Of a stretch of DNA of 64,000 nucleotides, positions 55,641 through 64,000 are shown piece after piece. Both the position numbers and the translations under genes were made by a program. Each line of letters starts with the position of its first letter. Positions within the stretch are counted from its first letter, which is position 1. The notes below the pieces were generated by a model, which searched no databases, had not been told where the DNA came from, and saw only the letters and a list, made by a program, of their open reading frames with translations. The DNA comes from Perognathus longimembris pacificus. Taxonomy: Eukaryota > Chordata > Mammalia > Rodentia > Heteromyidae. The stretch covers positions 24,392,301 through 24,456,300 of the forward strand of contig NC_063170.1 of the NCBI RefSeq assembly GCF_023159225.1, in the 5' to 3' direction.

Positions 55641-57099
55641 TTTAAATTTGGTGAACATTAAAAGGGAGATTTCTGGTAGTAAATAAAAACATTATTGGCA
55701 AGAAAATGGAGTAATGGGCATGCCTCCTGCACCTAATAGACATTTTAAGCACTTGCAATAAAAGAATCCTCTGGAAGGGGGAAAGAATAAAAATAGTGAA
55801 CCACAACAGTGGCTTGACTTTGTGGTCCAAAATTTGAGCAATGGTGGTCTGAGATCTAGGAGAAGGCTCTGTATCACGTGGTCAAATCCCACTTGACTCA
55901 TTTTCTTGACTTGTCCCCAAACTGTGATTCTTTTTTCTTGACAATCTTTAAGTATATAACTGAACAAATCTGAGGCTATATTTTTCTTTTTTCTAACTTC
56001 TTTGCCTTTTTCTGCCTTGTTCTCTCTCTGTGTCTCTTTCTCTCTGTGTATATCTCTTGAATCATGGAAGTTCATTAAAAGATTATGTCTTGGTATATTC
56101 CCAAAATATGAAGTCAGGGATTTCTTCTGTTTAGCTCAGAAACTTTTACATGCCTTTAGATTTCTTTTCCTCTGCCCTCTCTTTTTGTATAAGTCATTGT
56201 AACGTTCCATCTCATTATTGTGTCATGGGACTTGTTTCATTATGTCATGACTATAATCACTATTTTGCATCAGAGATTCTTGTACATCAAAGGGGCATTT
56301 AGCTAACATCTAGAGACATGCTAGTGACATCTAGAAACATATTCAGGTAAAGGTCATTCATAGTGCTGACCTGTTCCCAGAATGCCCAGCGCAGCCTTTG
56401 ACACAAGGAAGTTTCTAGTCCAAGTATTTGTAGAGCCAATGCTGAGAACCCTTTTCCTGGATTCATGGTTGCATCCTAATGCCTGTCACTTCACATGACT
56501 TCTAATGATTATGGAAGAAACTGGAAGCACTCTGAGAACATGTTGAGATTCCCTTTTCTAGGTAATATTTCCTGACACTATTAGTTGTGCTGGGAGCACT
56601 TGTTAGCATATATGTGGGTATCTGAAGGACAAACTCATGCTGATGGATTATTAAGCTTCTAATTAATAGATACACAACAAACCTATTGCATACAACAATA
56701 GATCCTGCAATAGATCTTGAGTTTGGTTTATGACATGTGCAGGGTTTATGCTATTTGTGTGGATCACATTTTTGATTACTGAAAGCTTAACATCAATATA
56801 CTTTCCACCTTTGTTCTCTCCTCCCAAGAATGATATTTTATGATTAGAACTAAAATGTTTGTACTATGAAGCAGCTTGAAAATTCTAAAATCTTTATTAA
56901 CACAGTTTCGCCTACATGTGAGGTTGGAGAGAAATAAGACCTGAACATTTTGTTTTTACAGTGCATTTTAAAAGCTGACATCTAGCAATATTGAATTCCA
57001 GTTAATAACAGAATTGAAATTTTATTTCAGACCTCATTCACATATAAATTAATCTCATCATGTTGGAGAAATCCCATGAATCAAAAGAGCTGACCTAGT
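55641..57099. other. Unique non-coding DNA
   Basis: No gene. The reverse-strand frame of 127 codons at 55692-56075 spans a C/T-rich stretch and lacks family features. Confidence 0.35.
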
Positions 57100-57307
57100 G
57101 GCTGGGAATATGGCCTAGTGGTAGAGTGCTCGCCTTGCATACATGAAGCCCTGGGTTCGATTCCTCAGCACCATATGTACAGAAAAAGGCAGAGGTAGGG
57201 CTGTGGCTCAAGTGGTAGAGTGCTAGACTTGAGCAAAAAGAAGCCAGAGACAGTGCTCAGGCCTTGAGTTCAAGCCCCAGGACTGGCAAAAAATAAAACA
57301 ACCCAAA
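57100..57307 (+). repeat. Dimeric tRNA-derived SINE
   Basis: GGCTGGGAATATGGCCTAGT, B box GGGTTCGATTCC, right monomer GGCTCAAGTGGTAGAGTGCT and GAGTTCAAGCCCCAGGACTG, then a short A-rich tail. A possible eroded duplication: CTGACCTAG before, CTGACCCAT after. Confidence 0.93.
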
Positions 57308-57522
57308 AACTGACCCATGCTCATTTTTTTCCATAAATACACACATTATGTGCTTGCTGCTCCAATTGCTTGCAAATTCATCTGCAGAATTTTCTTCAAC
57401 ATATAATAAAACTTACAAAATTAATTACTTGATCTCTTTAATAAAAAAGGCTCCTCCTTTTCTGTATTAAGGCTAATTTAAAGGGAGGAATTTAATTCAA
57501 TAGAATCTCACTGTTTATTCAA

Positions 57523-57525
<3 letters not shown>

Positions 57526-57556
<31 letters not shown>
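57526..57556. repeat. (CA)15 microsatellite
   Basis: Pure CA run. Confidence 0.95.
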
Positions 57557-57558
<2 letters not shown>

Positions 57559-57954
57559 TCTTGGTAGGAAAGGATGCTGAATGCCACCTTTGAGAATTAC
57601 TACCTTGAAACCAAAAATATGATCGTCTAACCATGGAGGCATTAAGATTTTGCAGATTATAGTCTTTATGTGGTCAAGCCTGTAGTTTCAGGGCTCCTTT
57701 TAATTCTAAGAGGCTGATAAAAAAGCTGAGAGAAGGGCAGGCACTGTCTTTACCAGACAGAATTTTATCATTTCCAAAACTCAGTGATGTTTAATACTTG
57801 ATAAAAATGATGTGATGAGCTAACATTGCACACACACAAAATTATTGTCTCAATGATTTTTCCTTTATTCTGGTCATTCTTTGAAAGATTTCAGTGTTCC
57901 TTCTACAAAGAATAAGATTAAATCTGACACAAGTTTTGAATGCCTTTTTTTGTT

Positions 57955-58158
57955 TGTTTTACTGCTCCTGAGACTTGTACTCAGGGCCTGGGCACTGTCC
58001 CTGAGCCTCTTTGTGCTCAAGGCTAGTGCTCTACCACTTGAGCCACAGTGCCACTTCCAGCTTTTCCTGAATAAATTATTACAGATAAGAGTCTCAGACT
58101 TTTTGTCCAGGGTGACTTTGAAACACAATCCTTAGATCTCAGCCTCTTGACTAGTTAG
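57955..58158 (-). repeat. Composite SINE (7SL-like head + right monomer), reverse
   Basis: CTCAAGGCTAGTGCTCTACC and CACTTGAGCCACAGTGCCAC are the right monomer in reverse. ATTACAGATAAGAGTCTCAG is the linker and AGATCTCAGCCTCTTGACTA the head. Confidence 0.75.
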
Positions 58159-59530
58159 GAAGAATGCCATTTTTATTTCTCCGTTTTGTTCTCCTTTCTC
58201 TCTCCACACTTCTCTAGGGAAAAAAAATATTCTCTAGAAAAGTATGCAATACAATGTTTATGTTCTTTCATAAATTTTCAAGTTTAACAATGACCACTTC
58301 CATTTAGAACAAATCATTCTGAGATTTATCCGGCCCACGGTTTCTTTTGCATATTGAATCATTGCTTATTCTAAATTAGTTCATCCACACTGCTTTCAAA
58401 AAGAAATTTAAGTTGGTTTATAAAGATGAAAAATGAAAACAAGGTCATGTTCATGTTATATGCAATCCTGAGATTAAGTGAGTAGCAGCTGACAGATTCC
58501 TCAGTCATGGGTATACTCCTTGAAGTAGAAGACAGAGTGCTCACCCATGGGTGTTCAGCATCTGCTGTGCCCTCACCACGGAGTTGAACCCTGTGGAAAT
58601 GTTGGAACATTACCTAGTGCAAATGATCAATTCCATGAGCACTTCTTTTATCCAGAATTTAGCAACCCAGGAAACCTCTCTAGAAAATAGTCCAGAGACA
58701 TAAATTAATGTGTGAAGAACTCAAATAAACAGAACAGTATCTCTGGTCTCACTGAAGACCTCATGATTCATGCATTGCTTGTAAGTATAACCATCCATGG
58801 CTCTCTGGTTCCTGAGCCCCTAACACTTTCAGGGAAGAGGATTTATAAATTTGATTAATGGAAGGTTTCTGCAACCCCAGAAATGCAGGCAAAGCAATGG
58901 GTGAAAGACCATGGAGAGAGAAAGTACAGGAACCCTCAATTACCTGGAAAAGTCAGCCAGTGTGTTAAATTTCTTTTATAGATAGCCAAGGGTTTCTCAT
59001 TATTGATGAAGCAAAATAGCAGTAAAGGGCAATTGATAGGATGTCCTTAAATGCTGAATTGTCTGCCATCTCCTTAGATAGGTTCTGAGGAAAAGCAATG
59101 TACTGGAAGCTCTAAGAATGTCTAATAGTTTGTGCTAGGCCTTGAAGAAGATTAGATTTTTTTTAATCTGTGTCCTTTATTGGTAAAATATGGAGACTTT
59201 GGAATATATCTTGAGTTTAAGAGACACTTCTGACTTCCAGTAGGCATATGCCTTTGAAGAAAGGTATTTATTTCCCTGAATTTCAACAGATGAGAATTTT
59301 AACAGATGATAGTGTTTCACACTGAGTTAAGTCAAACTTTTTTTTTGTTTCCTCATTCTTCCCTTAACTTTGCCAAGTGATGACTTTGGGGTAGAGATTT
59401 ATTTGAAAGCAGACAGATAGTTATTTATACTAATGTAAATTCTTCCATCTTTTGTAGCACTTTTCTAGGCTTCCTCTGAGATCACCTTCATTCCTCTTGA
59501 AACTTCAAGTCAAGTATTGAGTTCCAGCAT
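58159..59530. other. Unique non-coding DNA
   Basis: No gene or repeat recognised. Confidence 0.35.
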
Positions 59531-59534
59531 AATG

Positions 59535-59610
59535 TGGAGACCATGACAGGATATCTTAAGTTCAAATCCTAGAGCCACATCAGCTACATGACCTTAACCT
59601 AGTGTTGGGA
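59535..59610 (+). repeat. MIR-like fossil, 5' part
   Basis: AAGTTCAAATCCTAGAGCCA, CATCAGCTACATGACCTTAA resembles the MIR core (TCAAATCCTGGCTC…GTGTGACCTTGG). Confidence 0.5.
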
Positions 59611-60399
59611 TCCTAGCAATGACATCATTCCTCTCAAATCATGAAATTGCTGATCATGAATTAAAAAAGCAATGCAGGCGATGAGTAGACACTAAATTAT
59701 GACATCTTGGAAACATGAAGAAGTGTTCATTTTGTTGGAGTGTCTGAATTCGTCAAGATCCGCATTTCTTTCCTCTCAAACCCAGGATCTCGGTGTCCTG
59801 ATTGTGGGAACAAACTGCCCTTTGGGCTTTTAAGTTACTCAGCAGCAACAATAAGGGTGGAATTATTATTATATGTGTTTGAAATCTCTGCCTGAGAATC
59901 AAGTGGTAATCTTTTTTCCTTTCAGCATGTGCTTTAGCAAAGTGGTAACAATGGATATTACTTGGTTGGTCAGGTAAAATGTACTAGGGGATAATATAAA
60001 AGAGTGCATGCCAACTATCAGAAAAGTCTGCTGTGACTCCTAATCTGTTTTGAGATTGGCAAAGAATAGGACAACCGTCAATGATCTCCTGCTAGATTGA
60101 CTATGGGCTGTTAGTTTCAAGTGCATGGGCTAGAAATTTTAATCACGTAAGGGGGACAGAGTGGTCACTTGCACAAGAGGAGACTATTTCCATCTAAACC
60201 AGCCTAGTTCTCTGTTCACTTATGAGGAGCCAGGCTTGCTGTGCCTCTCTGAGAACTATACTCAGATTCAGTGTTGCTCCTAATGAGGAAAACTCATTGT
60301 TCTAATTGGTTTGAAAGCACATCTTACTCTGTGTCCCCTGGGGAAATCTGCAAATGCCCAGGGTTTGTCTTGTCCTCTCTCATCATCACCCCGCCTCAT
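59611..60399. other. Unique non-coding DNA
   Basis: No gene recognised. 59745-59890 is repeat-free with ATCCGCATTTC and CAGCAACAATAAGG words, a weak regulatory candidate. Confidence 0.35.
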
Positions 60400-60700
60400 T
60401 TCAATGAACCCTTCTCTCCCCTGGAGCCAGAATGATCTTCTTAAAATGCAAATCCAACCACAACCCTCCATGTTTGTCTTCCCAGGCCTCTGGAATAAAG
60501 AATCCATGTTTAAAAATATGGATTGCAAAGATCTCTAGGGTCTGGTCCCCAGCTCAGCCATACAAATTCATGCCTTGCCCAGTCTCCAACTTCAAATTTA
60601 TACTCTAACAATTCCAGAGTCCTTGTTGTCCATGCTCGTTCTCCTCCTTACACACCTTTCTACAGTGTCCTCACCTGGCTAGTCTTCCCCATTCTGTATG
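60400..60700 (+). mobile_element. L2 LINE 3' fossil
   Basis: TTCTTAAAATGCAAATCCAA, CAACCCTCCATGTTTGTCTT, CTGGAATAAAGAATCCATGT and GGGTCTGGTCCCCAGCTCAG follow L2 3'-end order (…AAACCCTCCAATGGCTTCCCAT…AGAATAAAATCC…CTGGCCCC). Confidence 0.65.
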
Positions 60701-62631
60701 ACTTAGAAATATTTGCAACCAACCTTTTCTGTGATTCCAGAGTAGGGGTGCAGAAAATGAACTTGGTCCTCTCATTATTCTTGGAATGTAGCGTTTAACT
60801 GATCGTGATATATCAGAGTGGTCAGAATATGTGTGCTTTGTCCCTTTCAATTTTAAGGACAAAACTGTATTTCATTTATCTCTTACATCATGAGCACTAA
60901 GCCCAAACAAGACCTGAGAACCTATTCAGTTATTATCTCAAACAGAACTATTATTTGTGTTTCTAGAACCTTCTGACTGTGTAGTCTGTTTGTGGCTCAT
61001 CAAATGAAGTCTACTTTGACTTCCAATGCTGAGAACTGGTGTGTTTAGCAAGCCAATATAGATTAGCTGGCTATTACTCACACATCCCACTGAGTCACAT
61101 TTCAAATGTCAGTTTGGCATCTCCCTTGTTTCTTGCATCATAATAGGTGCTTTGAGAATGCATTGATGATGGGGCAGAGCATCTACCCTCACAAGACTTG
61201 TTTTATAGACACACAAAGTTAAATAAGAGTAAGTACTATAAGAAAAACTTGAGTGGGTAACAGAACTTCTGGGTCCCTTATGGCTGGGCCTCATTTCTAG
61301 AACTCAGATTTAGTGATTGAGCTGAAGTGATGGGCTGGCTTATGTGATCTCTTGGGGCTAAGTTTGAGAATTTCTGGGAAATGTTCTGGCTGACAACATG
61401 CTGGCAAAGACTTGAAGGTATGTTCCATAGCCACCACAACCCCAGACAGTATAGGAAATGGACCTGAGAACTCACCCTCAGCCTTGGGGCCTTTGGACTT
61501 AGCAGTAACAGCTGCCCCTGGAAACTACAGCCCACCACACATCCTGAAGTAGCCACCACCATGTAACCTGTAAAGAAAATTCAGCTTTCCCAGCATCCCG
61601 GGGCATGGAAGACCAACTGGGACCATCTGGTTCTGTAGTACCTTCCTACACCATTGCTTAGAAGCAGCCAGACATAACTTTTCCTCTTACATCTTGTCAG
61701 TAAACTATTGCTTCCCCAGGCTGTCTGCTTGCCATGTCACACCCCTTTGGTAAAGTTGAAGCATTTCGTGGTGGTATCAGCAAGCGAAGGGTTGGGGGAC
61801 ACACTCTCAACTGCTTTCTGCTGGTGCTTTACTGCTCATCTTTGGGCAGTTTCTCTAGCCTGGCCTTAAAGTACTTCTTAAATGTGGAACCAGAATATTT
61901 GCAGACCTTGCTTGACTGCTGTGCCCTTTCTGTCCTATTAATTTTGTTTTGCTTTATGACAGGGAAGAATCAATGTCTAGCATTTCCAATGGCCAGGTAG
62001 AGTGTATATGCATTTATTAAGATTAATTAAAAAGTAACAAATTGTAAAGTAATAACATTAACAACAAGTAGAAAAAGTGTAGACATTTTGACAGTCTTTT
62101 TGAATTTCATTAAAAGATGGTAGTGACAAAAACCCCAGAGACTATTTCTACTTTACTAAAGAAATAGGTCACAGATTCAATTACAGTCACTGAAGCATGG
62201 ACTCAATCTATCATGGCAAATTAAGTACATTTTAGCAACCTACTTTCCTTTAAAAATTTTATAGACACTTTCAGTGGAAGAAGAAAGACTATAAGGGGGA
62301 AAAAGAAAGAAACCACATCCCACCCTTATTCCCCCACCCTCGGCTTTGAATAAGCATTTGGCTTATTTGCTTTGGGTTTAAGACAGAAAATCATTAAGAC
62401 ATACTTGGTTTGCTTACAGTTATTATTTTCCCTTGTTTGTGGCTTAATGATGCAGATTTGGAATCAGGAGTGGGAAAATGCTCTAAATTAGAATCACAAG
62501 TTTTCAAAGGGGGGCTTTGTTCTGAAAACCCAGCTCCACCCCGTCTTTCAAAAGAGGACTATTTGTCCTTCACAGATTCTGTGAAATTCTTGCCTTAGAC
62601 TCTTAGCAGATATGTTGTGTGTTCATTCTTG
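60701..62631. other. Unique non-coding DNA
   Basis: No gene recognised. 61480-61740 is mid-GC and may be an old LTR. The longest frames (94 and 88 codons) show no family features. Confidence 0.35.
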
Positions 62632-62632
62632 G

Positions 62633-62675
<43 letters not shown>

Positions 62676-62742
62676 CAGACTGAGGTGTGTGTGTGTGTGT
62701 GTATGTGTGTGTGTGTGAGAGAGAGAGAGAAAGAGAGAGAGC
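62632..62742. repeat. Compound (GATA)n-(GT)n-(GA)n microsatellite
   Basis: About ten GATA units (62632-62674), a GT run (62685-62717) and a GA run (62717-62742) lie in series. Likely highly polymorphic. Confidence 0.95.
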
Positions 62743-63609
62743 GAGTTTATACAGGTTGTGGACATGGTTTAGCCAAGTACAAATGCTAGGACAATGAAAA
62801 GCCCTTTGCCTGTTGACAACTGAAATTTATAAAAGGCCTCTGGCAAAGGAGTTGTTGGGTCTACCTTCAAGTCAAAACACAGCAGCCTCTGTGGAGAGTG
62901 AGGGGGTTGAAAGCCCCACGTGTGCCCTTTGACATGTGGGAATCTGGGAGCAGACATTCCCAATCTAGAGTAAGTGGCTTAGGAATATTGCTTGCTCCAG
63001 GTTCAGGTCTAATTTCTAAAAAAAAAAACAACAACAAAAAAACCAGTGTCCCCCAAAGAAACTACTCAGTACAATGCTGGCATTGCTTACTCCCCATTAG
63101 GCTTGCTTTTCCTTCTAAAGCAGACTTTATTTTGTATTTACTATCATAGCATTTGAAATCAATGTAAGTTTCTTGTACAATGCTCCCCTGCCATTTGGGA
63201 AGTAGTCAACTTCCAAAACCATCCTGTTTCTGAAGAAGCATTCTTTCCTTTTGTGGAGACCAGGATGGTACGCAGGCAGAAAGCAAGGGTGCCCACACGA
63301 ACAAGTGCTTAGCTTTGCAGCCTCCAATGTGATCTTAAACCTTAGAGATTTTAAGATGGGGAACTGAGATCAATGCTGAGAAAAATGAAAACACATTGGA
63401 GAGGAAAATGTGGGCAATACTCAAAACACTGCATATTTGTTTGAATTTTTAACAAGCATAATCCGATGATGCCCTAACCTTCACTTCCTCAGGAAACGAG
63501 AACAGCTTAGTGATTGTGATTAGCAACTCAGAAGATTCTTTGCATGTACTGAGTAGTCATTTTATTGCCACATGCTAAGTGATTCTGAAAATATTGTCTA
63601 GCCCCAAGG
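62743..63609. other. Unique non-coding DNA
   Basis: No gene recognised. An A-rich run at 63019-63042 has no evident retroelement body. Confidence 0.35.
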
Positions 63610-63740
63610 TGCCTTGCTTTTATTTGCAAACTGAGAATGGCCATACACCTACTTCACAGGTTTACACTGTGGATTAAATGATTTAGTACCTATAAACTGC
63701 TTAGTCTTGGGTGTGGCACTGAGTATGAGCTGCAGGAAGG
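63610..63740 (+). repeat. MIR SINE fossil
   Basis: CTTTTATTTGCAAACTGAGA, ACACCTACTTCACAGGTTTA, TGGATTAAATGATTTAGTAC and CTATAAACTGCTTAGTCTTG follow the MIR 3' half closely. Confidence 0.75.
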
Positions 63741-63794
63741 TAACCCTATCCCACCCAGTGGTCATAATCATTAGACTTTATCTCTTTACTTGCT

Positions 63795-64000
63795 GTGTCA
63801 GGTTCTTGTTGCTGTGACAAATGACCTGATATAAGGAGACCTCTTTCCTTATTAAGGATATTTGGATGTTTTCATTCTACCATCTGTTGACTCCATTGCT
63901 TCTGGGCCTGTGGCAAGGCAGGGCATCATGTTGGGTATCACTCAATCCAGCACAAAGCTGCTCACCTATTGGAGGCTAAGATGCAAACAGAGATCCAGAG
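63795..64000. repeat. Possible common rodent interspersed repeat, cut by window end
   Basis: TTCTTGTTGCTGTGACAAAT, then CTGTTGACTCCATTGCTTCTGG and GGCAAGGCAGGGCATCATG recall an abundant old repeat of rodent genomes whose name I cannot fix. Tentative. Confidence 0.3.

Noticed and set aside
55692..56075. 127-codon reverse frame
   Set aside because: Lys/Glu-rich part comes from a C/T-rich low-complexity stretch, with no family match.
1..64000. tRNA genes, snRNA, CRISPR, operons
   Set aside because: tRNA-like A/B boxes found belong to SINEs (dimeric, A-tailed, flanked by TSDs). No CRISPR-type spaced repeats. Base composition and repeats are vertebrate.

Overview
This is a stretch of mammalian nuclear DNA, and I find no intact protein-coding gene, exon series, tRNA or rRNA gene in it. 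Open frames are short, unsupported on both strands, and explained by repeats or low stop density. The repeat content points to a rodent. Young tRNA-derived dimeric SINEs have an ID-like left half and a distinct right half; from memory this matches the dimeric SINEs described from geomyoid rodents (pocket mice, kangaroo rats, pocket gophers). There are also rodent-type B1-like 7SL heads, a lineage-specific young L1 and many long (CA)n tracts. Clade placement is inference; rodent is safe, Geomyoidea is likely.

Layout. 1-1640: ancient L1M cut up by several SINEs. 2390-4227: a compact L1 copy with a GC-rich 5'UTR and the ORF1 start joined almost directly to an L1 3' end, between apparent target-site duplications. 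4655-6905: reverse-strand L1 ORF2/3'UTR plus further 3'UTR and a SINE. 6906-15840: mostly unique, with two enhancer-like AT/CpG segments (near 9.05 and 14.1 kb) and a possible reverse-strand processed pseudogene (10.4-11.56 kb). 15840-18870: L1M, a twin-primed L1, L1 3'UTR pieces, a SINE and (CA)25. 18870-24680: mostly unique DNA with microsatellites. 24680-27255: old SINEs and MaLR-type LTR remnants. 27256-31688: mostly unique. 31689-34505: the freshest-looking SINE and a 1.8 kb 5'-truncated L1 with ORF2 C-terminal coding. 34950-36125: a MaLR internal-region fossil. 36840-44780: scattered ID, L1, MIR, L2 and MER5 fossils. 44780-47830: a repeat-poor block that looks constrained. 47830-58160: SINEs, old L1, two Tigger DNA-transposon fossils and microsatellites. 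58160-64000: mostly unique DNA with L2, MIR and a compound microsatellite.

No genes act together here. The window reads as intergenic or deep intronic DNA whose functional content, if any, is regulatory. The best candidates are the repeat-poor AT/CpG segments and two CTCF-like cores. The most unusual items are the internally deleted L1 with its 5'UTR kept, the twin-primed L1 whose junctions can be placed closely, two SINE families sharing one right-hand module, and the possible unidentified retrocopy. All repeat assignments were made by eye from remembered consensus features, so subfamily names are deliberately loose.
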